Origin: Paenibacillus cellulositrophicus
GTDB lineage: Bacteria > Bacillota > Bacilli > Paenibacillales > Paenibacillaceae
Length of the DNA stretch: 64,000 nt
Direction of reading: 5' to 3'
Assembly: GCF_009363095.1 (NCBI RefSeq)
Contig: NZ_CP045295.1
Span: forward strand, 248,001 to 312,000
Position 1 is the stretch's first letter. Each line of letters opens with the position of its first letter. Both the position numbers and the translations under genes were made by a program. The notes under the pieces were generated by a model that was not told where the DNA came from, did not search any database, and worked only from the letters and a program-made list of their open reading frames with translations. Below, piece after piece: positions 26,981-34,639 of the stretch.

Positions 26981-28042
26981 TTACAAACCGGGCTTGAATA
27001 GTTTTTTCAAAGCTTTTCTTGCGTAAACTCCTTCTCCCTCAGACCACTTATTCATGTTCCTGAAATCAGTGTTGTCTGTGATCTGGTCAATGTTACCAAT
27101 CAAACGTTTTTTGGATAACTGCCGAATGTCTGTATCGACAATTTGATTTGCGATGAGGCAAGCAACATCTTCACCCCTCATGACTTTAAAAGGACGATCA
27201 AAAAAGTATGAAACTTCATCGGGAATCTTTTCAGTGATCTTTAGTCCGTTGTGCATATGTGATAGATGTTTGTAAGCATTATTCAAAGCACACTCGCGCT
27301 CTCTCCATGTAACTGCCGTTTGAGCAGTCCAAAGGTAAGGAAGTAATTGATCAGAACATTTCAAACGTTTAAATGCCGTACCAAACCATTTTGGATAAGG
27401 TGCATATTGACGCTCCATGAGAAAACAGAGATTTATAATGTCGCGGACAAGGCGAGAAGCAATAATAGCTGAGCCAAGTTCGTCCCCTATAAAACCCGAA
27501 CGATGCATCAGATGTTCTTCTTGACCGATTCGCTGCCAACTGGATGCCATCAGGTATAACCAAATATCGTGAGGGTAATATTCGAATTGTTTGCGTAATG
27601 TGGAAAGTTGACCGTTATCGTCCCTATAAACTTCCCCCCGTGTTATTTCGAGAAGTGACTGCGAAGGAAAGGTTAGCCAATCTACAGGCTCTAACTCTTC
27701 AATATTGCTTACAGCAAGGTAACTTTCAATGAACCCCGGCACCGTGGTAATTACGCTCCTCCCTATATCTACGGGAAAGCCATAGAACCGTTCTGGAGCT
27801 CGTTCTTGCAGAGTTGATTGTATGAGTTCGGAATACCCGATATCTAGTTGGTTAAGAAAAAGATATACCCGGGGAACCCAATCGTGATCAGTCGACATTT
27901 CCGTATCATATCCGAGCACTTCGCTACCGGGACCAATTAGAGCCGATGAATAAGACAAGAACGAGTATTTGTCCTTCATTACAGGCTCAACGATTTCGAT
28001 ATGAAATCGACGGCATAATTCTATTCCTTTGATAAAAGACAT
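26981..28042 (-). CDS. DUF4037 domain-containing protein
   Basis: About 353 residues from an ATG at 28042, with GGGGGAATGGGAA just upstream. YSSALIGPGSEVLGYDTEMS followed by TDHDWVPRVYLF resembles a nucleotidyltransferase active-site strand (G-S plus D-x-D-like acidic residues), and the remainder is helical, which fits the DUF4037 family. Function is unknown; the fold suggests NMP transfer. It is a single gene with a 20-base perfect hairpin upstream. A remnant gene lies directly downstream. Confidence 0.8.
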   Translation of the reverse strand: MSFIKGIELCRRFHIEIVEPVMKDKYSFLSYSSALIGPGSEVLGYDTEMSTDHDWVPRVYLFLNQLDIGYSELIQSTLQERAPERFYGFPVDIGRSVITTVPGFIESYLAVSNIEELEPVDWLTFPSQSLLEITRGEVYRDDNGQLSTLRKQFEYYPHDIWLYLMASSWQRIGQEEHLMHRSGFIGDELGSAIIASRLVRDIINLCFLMERQYAPYPKWFGTAFKRLKCSDQLLPYLWTAQTAVTWRERECALNNAYKHLSHMHNGLKITEKIPDEVSYFFDRPFKVMRGEDVACLIANQIVDTDIRQLSKKRLIGNIDQITDNTDFRNMNKWSEGEGVYARKALKKLFKPGL

Positions 28043-28151
28043 TTCCCATTCCCCCAAGTCCATCAACCACAAATATCATATTTAAGCCCATTCACTCATT
28101 ATTTCAGCATAATCTGGATGCAATGTATAGTTAAAAAAACATTATAGTAGA

Positions 28152-28175
28152 ACTATCCTCCCCGTTAGCGTAATG
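28152..28175 (-). repeat. Family 2 repeat core
   Basis: Plus strand ACTATCCTCCCCGTTAGCG followed by TAATG; on the minus strand this is CTAACGGGGAGGATAG, one mismatch from the family core CTAACGGGCAGGATAG seen at 45940 and 62244. It lies just upstream of the DUF4037 gene and downstream of a hairpin. Confidence 0.6.
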
Positions 28176-28239
28176 AGCCTTTTTAAGAGCTAAACCGGCT
28201 GGATCTTGATGTCTTGACGATTATATAGTCAAACCATGC

Positions 28240-28285
28240 CTATGGAAAAAGCCAACTCATTCATCTGAGTTGGCTTTTTCCATAG
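28240..28285. terminator. Perfect 20-base-pair hairpin with internal A/T tract
   Basis: CTATGGAAAAAGCCAACTCA and its exact inverse are separated by six bases. Within the stem GCCAACTCA...TGAGTTGGC is followed by TTTTT in either direction, so it works as a bidirectional intrinsic terminator. It overlaps the 3' end of a weak minus-strand ORF. Confidence 0.8.
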
Positions 28286-28575
28286 TTCGAATCAAATAAC
28301 TGACAACTAACCTTAAGTGATCCCGAGCATACCTGCCTATTCAATTTGAGTAGCATTAGGATAAACGTTCGTATGACCTCGGCCAATCGTTCCCGAGTAT
28401 CCACTTGTTTTCCCCTTATCTTCTGTTCTTCTTGCGGCCTCACTTTACTGCCCAAAGTGACGGCGCTAGCTTGGCCAAATGAGGTGCAGTTTCTCTTATT
28501 TCCCTTAAACAAGACGTACAGATCAATCAGCCCTTGAAATTGCTTAATGCTTCGATGGATTCGCAAGATAAGCAC
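28261..28575 (-). CDS. Small hypothetical ORF, doubtful
   Basis: A 104-codon frame rich in Lys and Arg with no recognisable domain. AAGGAAAG lies upstream of GTG and TTG start candidates. Its last codons fall inside the perfect hairpin at 28240-28285, which argues that either the hairpin is its terminator or the frame is accidental. It could also be a decayed gene. I list it because nothing else occupies the segment. Confidence 0.25.
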   Translation of the reverse strand: MLILRIHRSIKQFQGLIDLYVLFKGNKRNCTSFGQASAVTLGSKVRPQEEQKIRGKQVDTRERLAEVIRTFILMLLKLNRQVCSGSLKVSCQLFDSNYGKSQLR

Positions 28576-28671
28576 CTTTCCTTATCGGCTGTACTTAAAT
28601 ATAAGGTAAACGAGCGAAATCGCCGCCATCTTTTGCACCTTTTTGTCGGTTAGGGCAGAAAGATACAGCTT

Positions 28672-29526
28672 CTACCAAATAGTCAGAACGGCTTCGGCGA
28701 TAGAGTACCCCTGCTCCCGCCCTGCGGTCGCTGTTACGCTGCGGCGGGCCGGGTCGTACGGATTCGGGCCGATTGCTACAATGCTGCGTTCATCGGGCGT
28801 TATTAGATAAACGTCCGAGCTTGTACGCATGCTTGCCGCATCCTCCGCCGCTCCCGGGATGGAGCCATAACCATTTGGCATTGGGGAAAGAATCACGATC
28901 CGTTCGTAGCCTTCAGCCAGCCGTGAATTGGTCGTGGACACCATTCCTCCGTCGGTCCATAAGCGGTCACCGATCGATACAAGCGGCCAAATTCCCGGAA
29001 CGGCTCCGCTGGCTGACACGGCATCGAGCAAAGAAACTCCCGATTGATGATCGAAAGTATGAAGTTGCCCGGTATCGGCATCGATGGCGGTCACCTTAAG
29101 ATTCGCCGGCCATTTTCTGGTCACAAGGCGACTCTCGACTACGGCGCGCCGCTGTTCAGGCGACACGGGGGAGGGAGTATTTTTGGCGATAAGGCCAAAT
29201 TCTGCCCCGACTTTTCGCGGATCGCTTCCTCCCGTGGCAAATGCCCTATACCACGCTTGCCTCAATTCATCGGAAGCGGCGACCGGTAACTCGGCCGCGT
29301 TCGCCTCCGACTGGGCGGCAAACAGATTATTCATGTCGTATCCACTGGCCAAGGCTGCTCCGACAAAGGCACCGGCGGACGTTCCGATGATCACGTCAGC
29401 TCGATGGAGGTCTACTCCAGATTCGAGGAGTCCCGCTAAGACGCCAACCTCCCATGCGATCCCCGTCACGCCACCGCCCCCCAAAACTACAGCTCTGGTC
29501 GGTGAATTCTTTTTCTGAGCGTTCAT
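28672..29526 (-). CDS. Patatin-like phospholipase
   Basis: A 284-residue lipid acyl hydrolase. The oxyanion-hole loop GGGGVTGIAWEVG is at about 17-29. The nucleophile elbow GTSAG has Ser50, and the catalytic Asp192 is in DGGMVS, so the Ser-Asp dyad is complete. No signal peptide: a cytoplasmic enzyme cleaving membrane or storage lipids. It is divergent from a MerR regulator, and its promoter has the stretched 19-base spacer that MerR proteins act on, so MerR control is likely. GC-rich compared with the regulator. Confidence 0.93.
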   Translation of the reverse strand: MNAQKKNSPTRAVVLGGGGVTGIAWEVGVLAGLLESGVDLHRADVIIGTSAGAFVGAALASGYDMNNLFAAQSEANAAELPVAASDELRQAWYRAFATGGSDPRKVGAEFGLIAKNTPSPVSPEQRRAVVESRLVTRKWPANLKVTAIDADTGQLHTFDHQSGVSLLDAVSASGAVPGIWPLVSIGDRLWTDGGMVSTTNSRLAEGYERIVILSPMPNGYGSIPGAAEDAASMRTSSDVYLITPDERSIVAIGPNPYDPARRSVTATAGREQGYSIAEAVLTIW

Positions 29527-29593
29527 TCACAGCTCCTCCTTCTGATCGACTATTGTGCTAATAGGTTTGACAAGGTTCCATTAGACCTCTAAA

Positions 29594-29624
29594 GTATAAA
29601 CTATAAAGTATACTTGAAGGTCAA
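29594..29624 (-). promoter_or_regulatory. MerR-type promoter of the patatin gene
   Basis: On the minus strand TTGACC (29619-29624) and TTATAC (29594-29599) are 19 bases apart, longer than the usual 17. The spacer holds the dyad-like halves AAGTATACTT and AAAGTATAAA. This geometry is the classical target of MerR regulators, which twist DNA to align the two elements. The divergent MerR gene starts 20 bases away. Confidence 0.7.
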
Positions 29625-29643
29625 GCCTTACGCGGGAGGAAGT

Positions 29644-30036
29644 ATGAAAATTCATATGCTGGCGCAGAAGACCGGGTTAAATCCGCCGACCATTCGTTAT
29701 TACGAGAAGGAAGGATTGCTGGATAGACGCCACGTTGAGCGCAGGGACAATAATTATCGTGAATATACCGAGGAAGCGGTCGAACACCTTTTACTGATTA
29801 AAAGGGTTCAGGCTGCGGGTTTTACAATAAGGGAAATCAAAGTTATTTTGAAGGAAGAAGACGAGAACAAACTTGAGCTCTCCCAGGCCATTGAATTTTT
29901 GCGGAAGAAGATGAAGGAAATGGACCATAGGAAAAGAGAATTGGAACAATCGCAGTCTCTTCTCGCCCGGATGCTAGACAACAAATTGGCGCTGCTGGAG
30001 AAGAAGGGAACATCAGAAAATAAACCGTTGCCGTAA
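29644..30036 (+). CDS. MerR family transcriptional regulator
   Basis: About 130 residues from the ATG at 29644, preceded by GGGAGGAAG. The winged helix reads KIHMLAQKTGLNPPTIRYYE followed by KEGLLDRRHVERRDNNYREYT; a coiled-coil dimer helix rich in Glu/Lys follows at about 80-120. There is no cysteine cluster for metals at the C terminus, so it probably senses an organic compound or redox state. It faces the patatin gene across a MerR-type promoter. Confidence 0.93.
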   Translation: MKIHMLAQKTGLNPPTIRYYEKEGLLDRRHVERRDNNYREYTEEAVEHLLLIKRVQAAGFTIREIKVILKEEDENKLELSQAIEFLRKKMKEMDHRKRELEQSQSLLARMLDNKLALLEKKGTSENKPLP

Positions 30037-30081
30037 TGAAGGATAGACTTCTGTAAAAAATTAATGTGGTTTCTTTTCTTA

Positions 30082-30277
30082 TCATTTAATTTTGAGGAGC
30101 ACTCTGCCTCTGCCGTGCCGTTGCTCACACTTCGTATGCGCCTGGCGAACGAAATCCAGATCAAATACATTAGGGGCTTCGGTTTTTATCACCCCGTTAG
30201 CCATCAGATTGGCTAAGGCAATAAAATCTTCACGATGCGGAGCAATACATTTTCGAAAATCTGCTATATTAGGCGAG
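30082..30277 (-). pseudogene. C-terminal fragment of a zinc-type quinone oxidoreductase (MDR)
   Basis: In one minus-strand frame the segment reads DFIALANLMANGVIKTEAP, then NVFDLDFVRQAHTKC and GRGRVLLKIK, ending at 30082. This is the last two strands of a medium-chain dehydrogenase/quinone reductase, where a helix of the A-H type precedes GK/RVLLKI. The rest of the enzyme is absent; the frame runs into the stop of the aldo/keto reductase at 30278. It is a remnant left by deletion, possibly at the point where the AKR gene was joined. Confidence 0.65.
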
Positions 30278-31273
30278 TCAGCATTTTTCGGTCATCAGTT
30301 GGCTGATTTGCGCCATTTCTGCCGGGGTTAACGGCCCGAATTTCATTGCCTCAGCATTCTCACTTACCTGCCGTATAGTGCGGAATCCTGGGATGGGAAG
30401 CGTCATTTCACTTCTTGCCCATAGCCACGCAAGGGCACCTTGGGTCAGCGTCCTGCCGTTTGAAGTCAAAATTTCCCGTATAGCTCGCAGCTGGTTCGTC
30501 ATCGCCGAAGATGGAATGCCATCTTTAAAGTATTGTAGCCAATCCAAGTTGTTTCTTCGCCGAATATCTTTAGGATCCACCACGGAAACCACCTCCGAAT
30601 ATTTCCCGGTAAGCAGCCCCATGGCAAGAGGCCCCCGATTGATGCTCGACAAATGATGCCTTTCGCATAGCTTGAGCATATCCGTATTATCGTGAAACAG
30701 ATTGAACTCGTGTTGAATAGCCGTACAATACTGACTTTGTGCAAATATTTCGGCGCGGCTGGGCATGTCGGTAGACCACCCGAAATAGCGGATTTTGCCT
30801 TCGCGAACAAGATCCTCAAGCGTTTCCTTTACTTCTTGAGCCAATTCATCCGGGTAATCCCCTATATGGAATTGATAAAGATCAATATAATCGGTCTTCA
30901 GTCTTCGCAGCGATGCTTCGCATGCAGATTTAATGTATTCGACGCTTGCATTTTGGCCTAAAGCTTCCCTGGTCTGCCCGTTTGTGACATAACCGAATTT
31001 TGTGGCAATAACTATTCGATCGCGCCTTCCCTGAAGAGCTTGTCCGATTACTTCTTCACTGTGTCCTGCCCCATAATTGTCAGACGTGTCGATGAAATTT
31101 ATGCCATAATCTAACGCACAGTGAATGGCATCAATCGATTCCCGGTCGTCGACCTCGCCCCAACCGTAAGGTTCTCCGGTTAACTCATCATGCCAAGGCC
31201 CACCGATCGCCCAGCAACCTATTCCCAGAGCGCTAACATCTAGACCCGATCTCCCTAATTTTCTTTTCAACAC
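30278..31273 (-). CDS. Aldo/keto reductase
   Basis: A 331-residue NADP-dependent TIM-barrel reductase. The catalytic tetrad is complete: Asp62 and Tyr67 in IDTSDNYGAGHSE, Lys92 in IVIATKFGY, and His136 in YQFHIGDYP. The C-terminal phosphate-binding region reads LPIPGFRTIRQVSENAEAM. It stands alone on the minus strand with a decayed oxidoreductase tail downstream. It reduces aldehydes or ketones; the substrate is unknown. Confidence 0.94.
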   Translation of the reverse strand: MLKRKLGRSGLDVSALGIGCWAIGGPWHDELTGEPYGWGEVDDRESIDAIHCALDYGINFIDTSDNYGAGHSEEVIGQALQGRRDRIVIATKFGYVTNGQTREALGQNASVEYIKSACEASLRRLKTDYIDLYQFHIGDYPDELAQEVKETLEDLVREGKIRYFGWSTDMPSRAEIFAQSQYCTAIQHEFNLFHDNTDMLKLCERHHLSSINRGPLAMGLLTGKYSEVVSVVDPKDIRRRNNLDWLQYFKDGIPSSAMTNQLRAIREILTSNGRTLTQGALAWLWARSEMTLPIPGFRTIRQVSENAEAMKFGPLTPAEMAQISQLMTEKC

Positions 31274-31590
31274 CTGTCTCAGCCCCTTTGACCTTGAATT
31301 TATGTTCAGTATAGTTAGTTATACTGGTAATCCATAGAGCCAAAAATGAATCATTTTGAGGAGCCAATCAGAATGTGTTCCAGAGTGCGACCAAAGCCGC
31401 AGCTACGCGGCTATTAAGCATGTATGTTCTTATCGTCTTAAAGTATCCACCCAATAATTAGCGTTCTTTTATACGTCGTAAATCTCGCTAAAACGGCAGC
31501 GACGGGTCAGAGGATATTCAGCGCCTTTTCAAAGGGTTTTTTACATTTTTCATCGTCGAACTTTTACTTTTGATTTAATAATTTTGGTCT
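31274..31590. other. Intergenic region with a repeat, no gene
   Basis: Between the LysR stop and the aldo/keto reductase start. It holds the partial family 1 repeat at about 31381-31440 and otherwise no ORF or clear promoter that I can defend. TATAGTTAGTTATACTGG near 31306-31325 is a short AT-rich dyad that may belong to the AKR promoter. Confidence 0.4.
31381..31440 (-). repeat. Family 1 repeat, partial copy
   Basis: AAAGCCGC-agctac-GCGGCT followed by ATTAAGCATGTATGTTCTTA and TCGTCTTA. The left arm and A-run are shortened. It lies about 150 bases downstream of the LysR stop, in the same orientation as the other five copies. Confidence 0.65.
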
Positions 31591-32460
31591 CTAAAATAGT
31601 TCTAAAAATTCTTTTGCTGCTTTTGATAAATAACTATGCTTCCTCCAAATTACTTTGGGTTCAGATATTAAGGTCTGATCCTTGAGCTGAATGACTCTCA
31701 ATCCTCCCAATGAATGAAGGGATAATAACGAGAGCGGTAAGATCGTTGCACCAAACCCCGATGAAACGAGACCAAGTAACATAATTAAATCTTGACATTC
31801 GCAGAGTATATTTGGTTCTAAATCTAACCGTTGAAATTCATTGACAATTTGTCCATATGCACCTAAACCATAATTTGGTCGCAGAAGAATCAATGGCAAA
31901 TCGATGATTTCCTCTAGCCTGCATTGTTCTAATCCGCTCCACGTCCATTTTTCAGGCAAAACAAGCACATATGGGTCACTCTCCAATTTCATTTGAGAGA
32001 TACTTTTTTCTGTTATTGGACTATTTGTTATCGCAATCTCAATCTGACGTTTAGATAACATTTTTATGAGATGAATCGTTTCACCTTCCCATACTTTGAA
32101 AGTAAGACCAGGATTTTTCTCACGAATATCTACCACCTTAGAAAGAATTAAAGATGCACAATAAAGATTGGATCCAACTGATAAAATCCCACTGGCGCCT
32201 TTCCTCAATTCTTGAACTTCAACCATTGTTTCATCAAGTTTATTTAAAAGTTCTTTTGCACGAAGAAGTAATCTTTCCCCTTCCAAGGTTAAATGAAGAC
32301 TTTTGTTATTTCGATCAAATAAAACAACGCCTAGCTCATCTTCCATTTGCTTGAGTTGTTTGCTTAAAGGGGGTTGAGCAATATTTAATTTCTTTGCTGC
32401 GGTCGTAATCTTACCTTCTTCTGCTATAGCGACAAAGTATTTTAATTGTCGAATATCCAA
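31591..32460 (-). CDS. LysR family transcriptional regulator
   Basis: About 289 residues from a TTG at 32460, with GGAGG seven to eight bases upstream; the longer frame adds an implausible hydrophobic leader. The winged helix reads RQLKYFVAIAEEGKITTAAK followed by KLNIAQPPLSKQLKQME. The C-terminal periplasmic-binding-protein-like domain senses a co-inducer. It is divergent from a BenE-type transporter with a 121-base shared region, so it likely controls that gene in response to an aromatic acid or similar anion. Confidence 0.93.
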   Translation of the reverse strand: MDIRQLKYFVAIAEEGKITTAAKKLNIAQPPLSKQLKQMEDELGVVLFDRNNKSLHLTLEGERLLLRAKELLNKLDETMVEVQELRKGASGILSVGSNLYCASLILSKVVDIREKNPGLTFKVWEGETIHLIKMLSKRQIEIAITNSPITEKSISQMKLESDPYVLVLPEKWTWSGLEQCRLEEIIDLPLILLRPNYGLGAYGQIVNEFQRLDLEPNILCECQDLIMLLGLVSSGFGATILPLSLLSLHSLGGLRVIQLKDQTLISEPKVIWRKHSYLSKAAKEFLELF

Positions 32461-32581
32461 GATAAAACCTCCATCATACCCAAAAGATATAATAAAAAGA
32501 TAAAACAGATATTTTAAGTATTGATAAATTGAGTATACACTAAGATGCAGTGTCATTCATAAGTTTGAAGGAGTGTGGACT

Positions 32582-33847
32582 TTGGTGTTCAAAAAAAATA
32601 CCATACAATTTCCAAAGCTTTTATCCGTTGGGAATATATCAAATGGATTTGTGGCCTGGCTTTTTGGTTCAGCAGGACCATTACTAATTGTTTTGCAGGC
32701 TGCAGCAGAAGGTCATTTGACTGGTAGCACAACCAGCTCATGGATTTTCGCCATTTATGGAGTGGGGGGACTCCTAACGCTCATCGTCTCCTTATATTAT
32801 GGGCAACCCATAGGCTATGCCTTTTCAATACCTGGAGCCATTCTTGTGGGCTCAAGCTTAACCCATTATTCTTTCAACCAAGTTGTTGGTGCCTATATAA
32901 TAACCGGGATCCTTATTTTTCTTTTAGGAGTATCCGGCCTTGTTACAATATTAATGAAGGTTTTGCCTATGCCGGTTATGATGGGGATGGTGTCAGGCGT
33001 CTTGCTCCCTTTCGGAACGGGAATGATCGGCTCGGTTGTAAAAAATCCGTTACTCAACGGAATCCCGCTGCTTGTCTTTCTTGCGCTTTCTTTTTTCGTA
33101 CGATTTTCAAAAAAGTTTCCGCCTATATTAGGAGCGATCATTGCAGCAATGATATGTCTTATATTTTTGCCGGATGTTTCTGCACAGCCTCTTCATATAG
33201 CAATGGGCATTCCCCATTTTATCATCCCATCATTTAGTTTTGCCGTTGTAGGGGAACTTGTCATCCCGTTACTTTTAACAGTTATTGCCATTCAAAATGC
33301 CCAAGGGATTGCTATACTAGAGACCCATGGCTATCGTCCACCGATCAATGCCATGACCAATTGGAGCGGAATCGGTACCATCATAAATGCCTTTTTTGGG
33401 GGCCACCCAGCCTGTATTGCTGGTCCCATGACGGGCTTACTTGTTAATAAAGAATCAGGCAAACTTGAGCATAGGTATGTCGCAGCTATTGTATTAGGAG
33501 TATTATCCTGTCTATTCGCTCTATTTTCTCCAGTAGCATCGCAAATTCCACATGTCATTCCTGCCTCATTAATTCAATTACTAGGTGGGATCGCCATGAT
33601 TAGTGTACTGGTTGACTCTTTGAAAATGAGTTTCTCTGGTCCATTCAAATCAGGCGCTCTCTTTTCCTTTATAATCACAATCTCTGGGATCTCTATTCTC
33701 CATATCGGTGCGCCATTCTGGGGTCTGGTTGGAGGTATGTTAGCCACCGTTTTCTTGGATAAACAAGATTTTTATAAATCCGAATCAAGTGACCAAAACA
33801 ATGAGACTAACTTGAGTGAAGCTCTTTGCAAGGATAAAATTTCCTAA
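32582..33847 (+). CDS. benE: BenE family benzoate/proton symporter
   Basis: About 421 residues with eleven or twelve membrane spans. Features of BenE include the early GNISNGFVAWLFGSAGPLLI, the YGQPIGYAFSIPGAILVG segment, and GHPACIAGPMTG in the second half. The GTG at the head of the frame lies inside the ribosome binding site GAAGGAG; a TTG at 32582 is eight bases downstream of it and fits better, and a GTG at 32585 is also possible. It imports benzoate or a related aromatic carboxylate. No ring-cleavage genes are adjacent, although an FAD monooxygenase lies 4 kb away. Confidence 0.88.
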   Translation: MVFKKNTIQFPKLLSVGNISNGFVAWLFGSAGPLLIVLQAAAEGHLTGSTTSSWIFAIYGVGGLLTLIVSLYYGQPIGYAFSIPGAILVGSSLTHYSFNQVVGAYIITGILIFLLGVSGLVTILMKVLPMPVMMGMVSGVLLPFGTGMIGSVVKNPLLNGIPLLVFLALSFFVRFSKKFPPILGAIIAAMICLIFLPDVSAQPLHIAMGIPHFIIPSFSFAVVGELVIPLLLTVIAIQNAQGIAILETHGYRPPINAMTNWSGIGTIINAFFGGHPACIAGPMTGLLVNKESGKLEHRYVAAIVLGVLSCLFALFSPVASQIPHVIPASLIQLLGGIAMISVLVDSLKMSFSGPFKSGALFSFIITISGISILHIGAPFWGLVGGMLATVFLDKQDFYKSESSDQNNETNLSEALCKDKIS

Positions 33848-33947
33848 CACCGTTTCTTTAGACTTCGAATACATCTCATAATCGTAATGTATCTAAGTAC
33901 AAAGTTCATTTTAACCACAAAAGATGTATCAGCATATAAAAACAAAG

Positions 33948-33968
33948 CCACTCCTAACAAGGGAGTGG
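33948..33968. terminator. Bidirectional terminator between benE and a small gene
   Basis: CCACTCC-taacaag-GGAGTGG. On the minus strand it is followed by CTTTGTTTTTATAT, ending the small ORF transcript; on the plus strand it is followed by TTTCGTTGG, the start of a tandem repeat. Confidence 0.75.
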
Positions 33969-34011
33969 TTTCGTTGGTTTCGTTGGTTTCGTTGGTTTCG
34001 TTGGTTTCGTT
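33967..34011. repeat. Five perfect tandem copies of GGTTTCGTT
   Basis: A 9-base unit repeated exactly five times with no divergence, immediately after the hairpin at 33948. Because 9 is a multiple of 3, the minus-strand reading gives repeated Asn-Glu-Thr. Perfect identity suggests recent slippage expansion, so copy number may vary between strains. Confidence 0.97.
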
Positions 34012-34071
34012 GTGTAGAACAACTTTTTTATCCAAACGTTTGTGTCATTGCATTAGCCAGACTCTACTGTT

Positions 34072-34353
34072 TTATTGTTGATCCGGCAGACTTAATGCAT
34101 TTGCTGAAGTTTGTGCTTGATCTATAAATTCCTCTGCTTGGGTCAATTTCTGCCGGGCATTCTCCAAAGCTTTCGGATTTGTTGCCGCATTAGATTCATT
34201 CATCGAGCTTATCGCCTGATTTAAAGCCGTTTGTGCCTCAGAAACCGCGTTAGACGCATGCTTCTGCAGCATATTGCCGTTCGAGTTAAGTGTACGTTCT
34301 GCTGGTTTTCTTGCATTTTCAGTGGCTAAATCAATTTTGTTTTCATTAGGCAC
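34072..34353 (-). CDS. Small helical protein of unknown function
   Basis: About 93 residues from a GTG at 34353, with AGGAGG seven bases upstream, a strong site that supports it as a real gene. The sequence is hydrophilic, rich in Ala, Asn, Gln and Glu, and predicted helical: ATENARKPAERTLNSNGN, SEAQTALNQAISSMNESN, ALENARQKLTQAEEFIDQA. No cysteine, no membrane segment. It may be a small coiled-coil or spore-associated protein; I do not recognise the family. A bidirectional terminator follows. Confidence 0.7.
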   Translation of the reverse strand: MPNENKIDLATENARKPAERTLNSNGNMLQKHASNAVSEAQTALNQAISSMNESNAATNPKALENARQKLTQAEEFIDQAQTSANALSLPDQQ

Positions 34354-34546
34354 AGTGAGTCCTCCTCCTCCCTTGGGCAAGATCATTATTTACACAGAAG
34401 TAATTATGGGGTTGAGATTTTGTTATTATTCCTGCGAATGAATGGGAATATCCGGATCCCAATTTCCAGAAATCCATTTTAGTATAAGATCCGATGCGTT
34501 GGAAAATCTAACGTTGAACTGCATGATGCATTCAACTTACAATGAA

Positions 34547-34570
34547 GGGACGAGATATGGATCTCGCCCC
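34547..34570 (-). terminator. Hairpin downstream of the PAS histidine kinase gene
   Basis: GGGA-CGAGAT-atgg-ATCTCG-CCCC, a 9-10 pair stem with a four-base loop about 70 bases after the kinase stop. The T-run on the minus strand is weak (TTCATTG), so termination is only probable. Confidence 0.5.
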
Positions 34571-34639
34571 TGTTGTTTCCTTGTGTCCATTCAATTTCGA
34601 TTAATAAACTCAAACCACCGTATCGATATTCCAGAGTAG

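Noticed and set aside
33844..34035. Minus-strand ORF with Asn-Glu-Thr repeats
   Set aside because: It is only the translation of the 9-base tandem repeat and a terminator; no ribosome binding site and no protein-like character outside the repeat.
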